Source: Acanthornis magna
Taxonomy: Eukaryota; Chordata; Aves; Passeriformes; Acanthizidae
Assembly (NCBI GenBank): GCA_036785705.1
Contig: JAWUZG010000051.1
Coordinates: 15,776,501-15,840,500, forward strand
Reading direction: 5' to 3'
DNA length: 64,000 bases
The notes under the pieces: generated by a model
Told to the model about the DNA's origin: nothing
The model's database searches: none
What the model saw: only the letters and a program-made list of their open reading frames with translations
Part shown: one piece after another, positions 1 through 11,932 of the stretch
How the letters are laid out: each line of letters starts with the position of its first letter
How positions within the stretch are numbered: the first letter of the stretch is position 1
Translations under genes and position numbers: made by a program

Positions 1-216
1 TTAATCAGAAAGGTATTTATGACACCAATTAAAATAAAAAGTTTTATCTAAGTTACTGATTTTTACAATAATTTTCGGCTAATTTGCAGATCAAAATATT
101 TATGCAAGAAGCAACATCTGGGCTACAATGAAAAATGAAATAAACATAAATATTAACAAACAGCATTGAGAACACTGCATCACTTCTTAGTTACGCATTT
201 TAACTGTCAGAATTAC

Positions 217-340
217 CATGTGGAATTGTGGTCTGGAATGGTCTGTTAGGGCTTTTCAGATTCCACAGGGTCAAGCTGCCATCAGAATGACTACACATGA
301 ACTGTTTCCCTTCATGATGCCAAGCAACAGAATGAATAGC
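217..340 (-). CDS. STXBP5L: STXBP5L exon f (last visible exon), WD40 blade
   Basis: This is a 124-nt exon in phase 0 at its start, leaving after one base (G). It encodes AIHSVAWHHEGKQFMCSHSD, then GSLTLWNLKSPNRPFQTTIP and H. The blade has the classical WHHEGKQF...SHSDG.LTLWN pattern. FMCSHSDGSLTLWNLKSP and FQTTIPHG are STXBP5L-like. SVAW, however, is what I recall for STXBP5, where STXBP5L has SIDW, so this small patch looks like the ancestral form. The acceptor is ATTTCTGTAG|G. The donor is CATG|GTAATT, weaker than the other five because it lacks the usual AAG/GAG run after GT. The next exon, expected to start with the KS.REGRKSE region, would lie to the left of the window. Confidence 0.97.
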
Positions 341-3300
341 CTACAGAAATGAAAGAAGAACATGAGACTGGAAAGGAATACAGTGTTTACACTAATGATA
401 TTTTAATGTATGACTTCAGATTATATTATTCTAAATTATATCAACAGTTGGATGGTTCTTGTTTGTCTAAAGCCCATTGCCATCCTTTTTTAGCAACCCA
501 GGGCTGTAATCCGTATTTCATCATAAAAGGCTAACATAACACAACAATATATGAAAGCCTGTACTGAATCAGGACAAAATTGAAGGAAATGAATTGAAAA
601 GGGTATTAAGGTAGAAGTATAATAACAAGGGACATACAATGCAGTTGTAATATGTCTGATAGCTCTCCTTAGAAATATTTAATCTGGCAAATTTACAGGT
701 AATTCTGTGTAAAAATCTTTACAGGTAACATACAACATGCACAGTCTTCCCCAGAGGAAGTAATACACTGTTCTTGGATAATGTCCACACACACTCTTAC
801 ATGCTTAAGTTTCAGAGCAAGTCCATAGAAATCTGGGATGTTTAATGTCAAAATCAAAACACTAAAGAATCCAGGACTGTTTCATTGATGTAGAAAATTA
901 CCAAAGCAATGATATAAGATAGTTTTGGAACAGACAGTGCATCACAGAAGAGGAATATCACACTCCTAGGTACACACTACAAGTACCACATGATGAATAT
1001 TACATAGACCATTCATAGTATTTTGTGCATAATTAGCGGAGCTGACTGAAAATATCCATAGTTATATCAAACTAGCTGAAAGGATAATGGTGTAAGTCCT
1101 TCAATTTCACTGGTATGTACTGGAAATTAACAAAAGCCATTTTCTGAAAAAACATTCATTGTATACAATGTTCTCAGTTTGTAATAGTTTCTCCCACACT
1201 CCCCTCAGAAGCACAAACTTACAGAATTCTCCCTTGAATCCATATCCCTTCCAGAAATATTCACTGCTAAATAGCAAAAAACACAATGTAATTTTATGTA
1301 AATGTAAATTAAAAAGATCTATTTTTGAATGCAGCTTAATAAATTTCCTTTTTTTCCCCCCCAACCCAGGAAATGCCAAGGCTTTGCATGAACTTACAAT
1401 TGTATATAGCCATTTATCTTATTTATTCAAATGACTTAAAATCATGCCCGGGTGTTCATAAGTCAGCATTGCAGCTGTTCATATCAATTTTGCTTAAGTG
1501 CTACTGGACACTATTCAAAACTCCCTGTTGGCTTTCCTCTTTTAATAACTATATTGATTGTTACGGTTGGTTACAGCTTATGGTCTGGAGAGAGTATCAG
1601 AAGAAATCAACAGAAGGGCTGTGACCCTTTACCAAAGCTTTACTCATCTCCTGGGGCTGGACAGCAGAGCCACAAATGAGTCTTTGCATTAAGGTGATCC
1701 AGATGTTTTAACAGGAATCTGACACACATCGTATACTAATTCTTGACTAACACACTAGTAAAATAGTTGTGTCAAAAAGGACTCAAAAAACAGAGCTGAA
1801 AAAATAGAACCCTAGGTATTTATTTCTTGGTGACATAATATCACTCAAACTTCTACCTTCCAGAGAGGGGGTTGGTACACAATTCCTCTTAAATAATCAG
1901 AAGAAACCAAGCTATAACTGAAGTAACAAAAGACAACACAGAAAGATGCTTCGTGCAGAGTCCAATGTTGCTGCCCTCGGGTTGGAAGAACCTTAGTTCT
2001 GTGGGGAGCGCTGCTTCACTTATACTGAAGGCATGTCTATCCTCATGCAAATTAATTCTGACATGAGCTCATTCATGCTTCCTATCATGCCAAAATTGAA
2101 TCTGGTTTTGATGCGGTATCACACTTAGAAACATTTCACACGGTTGCAGTCACTGACTGTGTCTGAGCAGGTGCTAGTAACTAGCTAAAAACTGTACTGA
2201 GCTGCTTGTTAAACTGCCTCTCAGCCACCAGGTGCCACCTACCAGCATAAACCTCCTGTGGAGTGGAGCTGAGGTGGGATGATCCTGTCACAGACAGCTG
2301 GCATAGCAGCAACTCAAACTGACCCATTAGACTTTGCCCCAAAATGGACAAGAAAAACAGAAATGCTTTTGGAGGTCTCAGCTGCAAGTCACGAGTAATT
2401 CTGAAAGATGGTCCTGAAAATGTCCTGAATTTTCTCTCTGTTAAATATGTCTAGCATTCTGATCCACTTCTTTAGCATCCACACACAAAAGGAGCAGTTA
2501 TTTGCTTAGAACAGGAGTTCACCATGGTGGGTGAGTCATGTGAATGTTCACACAGTGTATGCACATAAAGCATCTCACTCCACATTGGGTATGTTTCTCC
2601 TGCAATACCCACGGTGGTTGCATACACATTTGATCTTCTCTCATACTCAGCATGTACTAAAATTAAGCATGTCTAACACCATTTCAATTCCTTCCCAACC
2701 ACAAACCTTCTCCACTGAGGGTCTTCAGTATCACTTTTAACCGTATTTTGAAGAAGAACAACACTTGTCTCATCCTACTGTTTGAATGCTAAAAATCCTT
2801 TGTGTTTGTAGTACTGCAGGACCATTACAGCAAGGGCCACATCCCATTTGATACTCCCATAGTGGCATGGTGCTGGACAAAGGTAGGAGATGTCACTTGG
2901 CAAATGTCTCTGAGAACTCTGCAGCTTCCTTTTGGAGACATGGTCCAATGAGAGATGATGACTGCTTCAGACAGCTCTGAATGTGGGTTGACACAAACTT
3001 CCAAAGCCTGCACATGAAGATGGCTGGTTTTTTGGGTCTGCCAACTATCAGTAACAACTTGAGAACCATTTGAAAGATCTGCCTTATTTATGTGCTGTCT
3101 TTTTATACCACTTGATGGAAATAAACTTTTGAAGGAGATTATAAAAGGGCTTGGAAGGAAAGCCTTTCACAGAAGGCTTTGTGTAGGAGCATTGATTGGA
3201 AGGGCCTCAATATCTCATGCATATTACCATTGAGAAAATGAAAATCGTAACGATAGTAAGAAAAGTGAGGGCAAATTAATTTTATTCGGAACTCATGCAA

Positions 3301-5081
3301 AGAGGCACATTGGTACTTAACGAAGATAAAGATTTATCTGAGACTTCACAGATACCCTGCAGCTGGAATTGTTCTGGCTCAGTGCCAGAATAATACTGAG
3401 AGATTGGTCAGATATTGTGGGGCACAGAGGCCTTCCATCAGTCCAGACAGCATGAAGTGGAGCAGGAACAATGATTTTTGGACTATGATCTTTGGTGGCC
3501 AATCCATAAGATGAGGCTTAGGCTTCATAATTTGGGTTGTTGCTAAATACCAAGTGGCACATGCCAAACTAATAATTTGTGACTCACAGAAGCTATGTAA
3601 CCCAGGATTTAAAAAGGAACCCTTTTTAGTGGCTTCCTAAGGGAATCCTAGCAGGTCTGGAACATTATGGACATAGAGCCTGAATGCCTGAATGTCTGGA
3701 ATAAAGTAAAATGGCTAGTCACACAATCATTTTAAAACAAAATAAGAATCTTGCAACTATTTCGGTAAATAAGAAGATAGCACAAATTGCACAAAGTAAT
3801 GACAAAGCAAACAACCACTGAGGTGGAAAGTGTGGGACTGATAAAAAGGCAAAAAAAAAATTGCTGCAAACAGTATTGAAAAATGTGGAACTACATTGTA
3901 TGAGAAATTTTCAACACCCACCCATTCTGTCTCAAAAAAAAAAAAAAAAAGGGACCAGTATTATAAAGATCCTGCTATATGTAGTCTCATTCTGAGTACT
4001 AGAGAGGCAAGAGAGGACAGTGGGTGAACAACAGACATCCCCACCCCCACCCTTCCCAAGAAGACTTGTAAAAGGAAAAAGTTGTTCAGCCTTAAGTAAT
4101 AGAACAGGTGCAATTTCACAAGTGTTTTCAGAAGAGACAATTTAGTGGGTATGTCTTGAGCCTTAAGTGCTGGCCTGCTCAAACTCTGTCCTTTAAAACA
4201 TTTGCTGTGTTGATTCTCAGAAACGTAACCTTGAAGCTCAGAGCAGTTTTAATGAGTCTCTGACAGCAGGTCTGAAAGAGTGCAGGATTCATATGTATTC
4301 AGATTGTTTTTTAGAGGGGAAATAAATGTGTATACACTCCTTATACATAGCAAGGTGACAAGATGAAGAAAGAAAGAGAACTACAGGAATCCAATTACTG
4401 CCTGGATCACTTGAAATAAAATGTCCTTTTCTACCTGCAGTTGTAGTTGCATTCACATTCATCCATGGTGAACTTTAGAGAACTGGCAGAACAAAGAATA
4501 TCTTTCCCTAGGGCTAATGCCAAAATCATAATAACTAGAAATATATCTATTTTTCAAGCAGCTTGATTATTGATACAAGAACTGCATCTTCAGTTAATAC
4601 AAGCTGCTTACAAATGACAAGAGACAATTGTGTGATAACTATGACAATGTAATTTTGAAAACTGTTTAATCAGATCTTAAGTACTAGGTAATATCAACAG
4701 CTGTACAAGGTAATTTGTGTTCCATTATAATGAATGTTCTAGAAATACCTGGTAAAGACTATTATATAATTCCTGTTGTAACTATATCTCTGGTCAGCTC
4801 ATTGCTAGACTCTGTTCAACTAAGGATGCCCCCAGAGAAGTTGATGAACTTGTCAGAATCAAGGGGAAGACATTCTGTGTCACAGTACACTCATGAGAAC
4901 CTAATGCATCAGAGCTAGAGATTTCAGACTTTGACTTCTATTGTCAGTAATTTGCTCAAAAGCATAGCACAAACAGTAATTCCAGAACCAGCAATGCCTT
5001 TAGATAAACATCCATTTGCTTGGCAAGACATATGGCCAAGTGCTGAATAATGGCTTTCCTGAATTAATGGGAATTGCTTAC
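341..5081 (-). other. STXBP5L intron between exons e and f (4,741 bp)
   Basis: This is a GT-AG intron (donor GTAAGC, acceptor CTGTAG) with AT-rich, unremarkable sequence. I see only simple sequence: a run of 17 A at 3934-3950 and short A/T tracts. All open frames are short (under about 75 codons), occur on both strands and show no family similarity. No recognisable transposon, RNA gene or extra exon was found. Confidence 0.85.
3934..3950 (+). repeat. 17-base A homopolymer
   Basis: Simple A run after CTGTCTC; no retrotransposon body was recognised beside it. Confidence 0.95.
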
Positions 5082-5165
5082 CTCATCATAATAAGCCCTC
5101 AGATCAGCTCTTTTAGATCGTAAGTCCCAGAACACGATAGTCCCATTTTCATAGCCTATCAACAG
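5082..5165 (-). CDS. STXBP5L: STXBP5L exon e, WD40 blade (GYENGT...FWDL)
   Basis: This is an 84-nt exon in phase 0 at both ends, 28 codons: LLIGYENGTIVFWDLRSKRA followed by DLRAYYDE. It contains a textbook WD repeat core (GYENGTIVFWDL). GYENGT, VFWDL, SKRA.LR and YYDE match STXBP5L; STXBP5 has GFESGTVVLWDLKSKKADYR at this place (recalled). The acceptor lies at the end of a strong pyrimidine tract (TTTTCCCCTCCTTCAG) and the donor is GAG|GTAAGC. Reading through the acceptor in the same frame stays open for some way upstream, but that part is intron: it lacks family similarity and the join DEGK|LLIG is exact. The exon could be skipped in frame, with loss of most of one blade. Confidence 0.98.
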
Positions 5166-6942
5166 CTGAAGGAGGGGAAAAAACACAAACACGTTTTCTG
5201 ATTCAAAAGGTACATATAAATACTGAATAATATATGAAGAAATACCAAAGTGATGTGCACAATTGTAATTTGCCCTACACATAATACCTTGCTTTCAAAT
5301 TAATTTTCAGTATAAGTTAGTTCACATTACTCACAATTTAAGATCTGATATGGAAAAAGAAAGGGCTGTATACACCTGTTTTTTCCCCCCGCAAGATTAT
5401 GTGCCTGGACAGTCTTCATAATTGCATTTCTCCTGAAAAAATAAGATTGCAGCATGTTCCTATCAGCTCTTACCTTCCATGTCCCTTGTTGGAGAAAAAA
5501 ACACTTGACACCTAAGAAACCATTTAATAAATAAATTCAAAACAAAGAGTCACCAGATTAAAGTGTCATTCAGCTACTTGTATTCCTTTAATTTATGCTT
5601 GCTATTGCTTTAAAATATTCTGAAGAACTCCTCCTGCATAGAATAAATTACTTGCTTTCCTAATAATTAAAAATAAATTAATTGTTAGGCCAATTTTTAC
5701 TTCTTCTAGAACTAGGATGTCGTATCATCATGCACACCAGAGAAATACCAGCAAAGATTTGCGAAAAGATAAAAGAAATTAAAAACAATGCTCAGGAGAA
5801 AAATAAGAATGAACATAATCATTTCTCCTTGTCTTCATTGAAAACAAGTGAAATATTGATCTGGCACTGTAGAGTTACTCTTCATTTGAACACAATTAAT
5901 TTCAGATCTTATGGACAATATGATGTCTAGCCTATTTAGGTGTCCTGGAAACTGCATCCCATAGAATCTGTCTTATTAAGAATCTGTTCTGGATATGAAG
6001 ACTGGAAATGGCTAAACTGGCAGACTCACATTTCTGTGATAGAATATTTTATACAACTGGCAATGATAATTGCAGTTGTTCATCGCCTATAAACAGATAT
6101 ATCACAGAATGCAGGCAAGAATTTACAGTTTCTATATAAAGAATTTGTGCAGAAGAATGACATGATTATTTTTTAGTTGGAGAAACCTTAACAGCATCTC
6201 TGCTATCACTCACTTTAGCTTGCAAGAGTCCTAAAAATGAAATTTGGCTGGGCTGCTAAACAAAACATCACTTTCTTTCCAAGTTAAGTATAACTGATAT
6301 ATCAATACTGCTACAAAAGAGCCTGGGAATACTCTCAGTTCTACTGGATATGATTATTTTTATTGCCAGGAGAATATTCCTTCTGTGGAAACTATTAGCT
6401 AATCTGGAAATGATTTATAGTTAATATATTTAATACCTGAATATGAACAATAACTGATTATGCGCCTGGAAAAAATCCAAACTGTCCTGGAGAAATTCCA
6501 GAATATTTAGCATTTTTGCTCTGGATGGCTCCATATGGGATTTTGTGGCAGAGTCAGAAAGCATGCAGCTAACTGGATAGCACTTGTGTCAGGATGCCAT
6601 ATGGTATTCTGGGATAATAGCTTGCCATTGAGAGAGTGAACAAGGAGTCTCTTACTGCAGATGCTTTCACTGTAAGGATAGTGATCCTAAATGGAAGCCA
6701 TTTGTATATCCAGGAGTTAGTGAAGCTCAGAGCAGTTAACCTGAGTAGGTGCAGGCCTGGGCTGTGGCTGTGTTGTGCTGCACACAAAACTTGGCTTTCA
6801 GGCCTGCATGGTGCTGCACATACTCCTTGGCCACAGGACAAGCTTAGCTGCTAATTCTAAAGGACCCTATAGGCCATTCCCATTTAGTAAGGACAAATGC
6901 AGCACCTTTGTGCTCTTGTCTTTATCTTAATGTAAGGCACTA

Positions 6943-6970
6943 TGTCAAGCAAACATCGTTTTGCTTGACA
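6943..6970. repeat. Perfect 11-bp inverted repeat with 6-nt loop
   Basis: TGTCAAGCAAA and TTTGCTTGACA flank the loop CATCGT, forming a compact hairpin on either strand. No longer flanking complementarity is seen, so it is too short for a typical microRNA precursor. Confidence 0.95.
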
Positions 6971-9409
6971 GTAGAAATGGATGGGGCTTTTAAAAAAAAA
7001 AAATCTTTTGGGATCTCCAAAGACCAAAATGCTGGCAAGTCTCTTCACAGAGGACAGTGCTATGCCCCTACTGGAGGTTCATCCAATGCTGCACAGCTTG
7101 GGGTTCCCATCATCTTGTTTGTATTAACTTCAATAAGCAGTATTTTATGTCATGAAGTCTGAGTGACCTCCTTACTGTCATCGTAATAAGCACTTGCACC
7201 TGTGCGTTACAGCTGGGTACCAAACCAATGGAGTTCAGTTTCTATCTACCAATGTTCTTTTCACCTCAGCTTTTATACAACTATATTCAGAAAAGTGAAA
7301 GAATTGAAAGGCATTTAGTATGTGACCCTGATTCTTAATAAGCCTTTCTCCCTGGGGAAGCAGGCTTGTCTTCTGATTTTAATCCCTATCTTTTGCAAAG
7401 ATATCATGCTTCAGGTAATTACTAAAAGGTTAAACACCTTTTATCAGAGGCCGCATTTCACCTGATCTATTGCCAAAATGCTTAATGCACAACTGCAGTA
7501 CAGAATTGCAAGTTATAAACTGTTGTGATGAAATTGAAAGGCAAAGAGATTTGCTCCATAGCCATGAATTTCTCTTTTTGTTTAGACAGGAGCCATTATG
7601 TTTTACTACTAACAGTATGGTACAGCACTGAAATCGCAATCCCAACTGGGTGAATGGGATTAGTCTCATTGCCAGGATATTCATGACGCTCAGGATCCTG
7701 ACCTGTCTGAACCATAGGAAACTCAAACATTCCCACTCCTCTCAGTCACAGTGATCACTTGGGGATCTATAAGACAAGCTCTATTTCTGTAATAGAGGTA
7801 AAAAGTAAATCGATAAATGCAGTTAGAGAAGAAAACAGAAAGAAAAACAATATCTATAAAAAGAGTCCAGGATGGGAAAAACTCCAAAGATTTCTCTTCA
7901 GCTTGTGTTTCGTGGCACCTCGGTTAATTACTCATGCTTAATTAGGTTACAAAAAATGCAGAACACTGGACAGAATTTGGAGAGAGAAGTCCTGCTGAGA
8001 TCTTCCGTGTCTAGTGGAGGCGCTCTACATTTTGACTAAAATCTTTCTTCATTAAATGCTTTTGATGATGGTGGGAGATTTCTTTTTTACAATCAACTAT
8101 TTACATCCTGGTACATGCCAGCAAGTCCCTTCATTGTCCTGGTAACACAAAACAGCTGGAGAAAAATATCCCAAATGAACAAGCCTGCCATATTATTAGA
8201 TCTCAGAACTCAGACTCAAAGACAGGAAGTTTAGCCTACCAGCTAATAGTTAATAACATTAAACCTTTTCCTATTATGCTTCCCCCATTTGCTGGGAAAC
8301 TGCATATCACTGCAGTTAATGTCTTTTCCTCTGTCAGCAAGAAAAATCATGTTTGCTACAGATCTGCCACTTAAAAATGTTTGTGCACTTCAGTCTGTCC
8401 CTAACGTACACTTATTAATTGATTTGGCAGACACAGTTATATTTCATGAACGTAATCACTAGGTCCCCGAATTGTTCTTCAGTAACACATTAAATGCCCA
8501 AATTCTCCTTGATGTCTGTCTTCCAGCCACAGCTTGTTAGATTCATAAAAGAGACTCGTCTCCAAAGTCTCCCTACATAGTTTGTCTGGAGGGCACTCTG
8601 GAAAAGTTTTGAATGGCAGGAGTCTTCTGGAATTACATTCGCTCTTTTGGCACAAGGAACCCAATCACCAGTCATTAATATAAACTGGAACTTTCAGGAA
8701 TTCAAAGGACCTTAATGAAAAAGGTGCAGATACTGCCAGTGCATGAACTTTCCTGGCTTTCAAAAAGAGATCGTATTTTGTCCTAGATTGTCCTAGATTT
8801 TGAAAGGTCTGACTATGTTTTAGGACCCACAACCACTCAGTGCTCATAAGAGAAATACTTCAGCAAAACAGACCTCACTCTCATATATTCTCTCATATAA
8901 CATATAACACATATAACACTCACATATTCTCTCAATCTAAGTAATTTTCTCATTCAAATATAGGCAGCTCCTCAACTAAACATGGCTCTGTTTAACTTCA
9001 TTTTAAAGAACCTTTTAGGAGAATTTAGCAAACATCTTCAGTTACCCTCAAATTTATTTCTTTTGTGTTACCTTTTCTAGTCTTCCTTGTGATCAATACA
9101 TTTTCAGCACACACAACAGCATTTGGAAATAGAGGGTCTACCCATTGCACATTTGAAGAAGTACTTAATTTCCTTGTTTGAAATCTGACTTGTTAGCTTC
9201 ATTTGATATCTTTTTAGTTTTTCTATTGAAAGAGACTATGAGCTGTTTCCATCCTCTTAATACCAACTGTGATTTTCAAATTTGGAATTACAATCAGGTC
9301 TTTTCCATAGTGAATCTTCCTGTTTCACCAAGTTGTCTCTCATACAGAAAACCCTGTCCCTCTGAATTTCTTTTAGCATTATGTTCATTTTAGACACAGA
9401 AGGACAGTA

Positions 9410-9970
9410 TTATGTGCAGTATTCAGCAGGCAGGTCAACAATGCATATAATAGCTTTGTTTTTTCCTCTGTTCTTCTCCAGATAATGCCTAATTTTGATT
9501 TTCTCTATTGTTCACTACCGAGCATTGAGCTGATATTTCCATTGAACTATCAATCATCACTCAAAGCTCTTGATACCAAACAGTAATCATCAGCTCAGAC
9601 CCATTGTTTTAAATGTAAAGTCAGAAATATTCTGCCCTACATGTACCACTTCTCATCATTTACACTGAATACTTACAAAAGACAGTATTTAACCTGCCAT
9701 TTTACTGCCGAGTTTCTCAGCCTTCTGAAGTCCAGCAAACCAGACCACATCACTGCTTACTCTCTTTTCTAGGCTATTTATGACCATGTTGAACAGCAAA
9801 AGTCCCAGGAGCTGCTTTTTAAATTTTTTTTCCTCATTCTGAATAACAATTGTATTATTCTGCATTCTTTCAACTAAAGTTTAATGAGACTTAGTTGAAA
9901 AATTTAGTTTTTTTCTCTACTGTTGATTTCTTTTTATTTAGAACTATGTCTTTTAATTTAATGCTTGGAG
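9410..9970 (-). mobile_element. Ancient CR1 LINE fragment, reverse-transcriptase region
   Basis: Read on the minus strand, positions near 9770-9825 translate to LLGLLLFNMVINSLEK, a worn copy of the CR1 reverse-transcriptase signature around GPLLFNIFINDL. Flanking sequence follows the order of CR1 copies known from birds and turtles (recalled): on the plus strand AACCTGCCATTTTACTGCC, then CATCACTGCTTACTC, then TTTATGACCATGTTGAACAG. Many substitutions and small gaps make it non-functional. The boundaries are estimates. It lies in the same orientation as STXBP5L. Confidence 0.7.
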
Positions 9971-11622
9971 ATTCTCTTACATCTCTGTGTATCTTCTACT
10001 GATACCTTCCTGTAAACACTATCAATTCTACATTCTGCAAAACTGCAAGTATTTTGTTAGCACCAATTTATTCTTTACATCACTTTCAACCTATCAGTGA
10101 TATAAAGAGCTGCACTGGGATGGTTTCAGTATAGCTTACATTTTCTACTCTTTCTCCCCATAAATTTTCAGTGTTTGTTTTTCACAGGCAGCTGTCTCAT
10201 TTTGCTGTTGTTGTTAGAATGCTAGTACTCCATCAGTGCCCAGATGTCTCCCATGCGCCCTCTGAGCAACAAGCATTTGTATTTCCAAGCCATTTCTCCT
10301 TTAACTCCCTTGCCTGGGTCTTTTTCATCTTCTCTCTTTCTGCTGAAAAATACTTTTAGGTTTCTGTTCAGACATAGTGCATGGCATTCCTGTAAAAAAT
10401 CTTTACTGAAAAGACCACTTTTTCTTTTAGTATCCTTTTCCCCTACACTGTGTGCTTTAGGTAGGTCATCAGCAGCTTCTGTTGTGGCCAGCAAACAAGA
10501 ACAACGCCTCATCAATAAACCTTTATTCTTACCAGGTATTTTGCCATAGATAATTAAATTGCATTTCTTGATGGCTTCTTGTTTGAGGCTAAAACACTAC
10601 ACTTCACAATGTTTAATTACTTTATTTGATAATACTCCAAATTGCTTGACCTATTGTGATTCTTCAGAAACACTTAGAGATGCCATTGTCGGAGGGTTAG
10701 TTCACAAGTGCACCATTTGTACCTAGTCCACTTTGCAATATGGGTAAGTCCAAGGACAAGTGATGCAAATGAAAATCTGATGTAGTCATCAGTGCTTTTC
10801 CAGGTATCCATACTTTCAGCATAATATCCCCCATATCAGTATCAGAAATTCAAACTGCTGCTAGTTTCTAACAACCATCAGCTGTTACGTGAGGCACACT
10901 GTCAAATAGATACACCATTTGTAAGATGCAGAACTTTACAAATACACTGAAATTACTAAAAATGATCAGAACCAACGAGACCATTAAATACCCGTTCCAC
11001 ACAGGCAAAATGCTCAAAAGTCAGTAACAACACATAAATAAAAAAGCTCTAATAGAACCAGCATTTTGTCAACCACATTTCATTTTTGAAAAGTTGCCAT
11101 ACAAATACAGCCAACTCCTGCTGGTATCAGTCACAACCCTAATGCTCTGACTGTATGTTTGGCTTCCACTTGTGGAAAGCTCTTCATGAACAGATGAGAA
11201 TAGCAAACAGCAGCAAGTTCCAAACATGGGTTGTTATCATGATGATTCTTGTACAAGAAACAACTTGCTATCTTATGAAAACTTACTATAATGCCCTCAT
11301 AAGAGCATGTTTATCCAAATACTGAAGTAATGATGCAGTTTTTAGTAAATTCTTACTTATACAATGTCTAGCTTTTTTAATGAGGAACAATTTAGATGGC
11401 TGTATATTTCAAAGTACAGTATGTTGTCTGTAACACAAATGTTTAGTCATTAAATTTGTACAAAGATAATTATTTTTCTCAAAACTGTACAACAGTTAAA
11501 ATGACTTTCCAAACACAGAAATAAAGCAGATGATAAAACTAGTGAGTAAGCAAAAAAAAGAGTAGCAAGGCAAATAAAGGTTATGAAACGTTGCAAAATT
11601 TTATACCATTGGTTGTACTCAC

Positions 11623-11686
11623 TTTTCCCTCGTCTCTTGGGCTGTCACTTAAATGTACAACTGGGCCAGGGTGAGTCTTGGTGGAT
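11623..11686 (-). CDS. STXBP5L: STXBP5L exon d, inter-strand loop of the propeller
   Basis: This is a 64-nt exon: one base finishing the Leu codon (CT|A), then 21 codons reading STKTHPGPVVHLSDSPRDEGK. HLSDSPRDEGK is typical of STXBP5L, against HISDNPMDEGK recalled for STXBP5, and is one of the better paralogue discriminators here. The acceptor is TTTCTGTCTTGCAG|A and the donor GAAAA|GTGAGT, phase 0. The exon is short and its length is not a multiple of three, so skipping would shift the frame. It encodes the acidic/proline segment leading into the next blade (LLIGYENGT in exon e). A 24-base T tract (plus strand) lies about 220 bp upstream of the exon in transcript orientation and is unlikely to serve as its pyrimidine tract, because it reads as poly-A in the transcript. 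Confidence 0.97.
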
Positions 11687-11908
11687 CTGCAAGACAGAAA
11701 TCAATTAAAATCTGTGAATGTTTTTTGTTCTATGAAGAGCTAGATACCTCAATTTCTAGGTATGTTAACATGTACCTCCAGTGGTTTAAGCGTAATTGTA
11801 AAAAGCCCAGCAGGGGAAGGTAAAGCTACTGGTATCTTTTCATGCTCTCCTCTATTTCCTTTTTGCCATTATAGGTAAAGACTCTCTTTCTTAATGAATC
11901 CTGCCTTC

Positions 11909-11932
11909 TTTTTTTTTTTTTTTTTTTTTTTT
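11909..11932 (+). repeat. 24-base T homopolymer
   Basis: An uninterrupted T run in the plus strand, which is poly-A in the orientation of STXBP5L. It could be the tail of an old minus-strand insertion, but no element body is recognisable next to it. Confidence 0.97.

Larger units (their letters stand above)
5166..11622 (-). other. STXBP5L intron between exons d and e (6,457 bp)
   Basis: This is a GT-AG intron (donor GTGAGT, acceptor TTCAG). It contains a perfect 11-bp inverted repeat at 6943-6970, a small 10-bp tandem duplication (GTCCTAGATT twice, 8780-8799), a CATATAACA-rich low-complexity patch near 8880-8935, and an ancient CR1 reverse-transcriptase relic around 9410-9970. The part from 10000 to 10500 is T-rich and may be further decayed repeat, but I cannot name it. 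There is no additional exon. Confidence 0.8.

Noticed and set aside
5166..5282. Open extension upstream of exon e
   Set aside because: It stays open but is intron: it crosses a strong pyrimidine tract and CAG acceptor, and the family sequence joins exactly at DEGK|LLIG.
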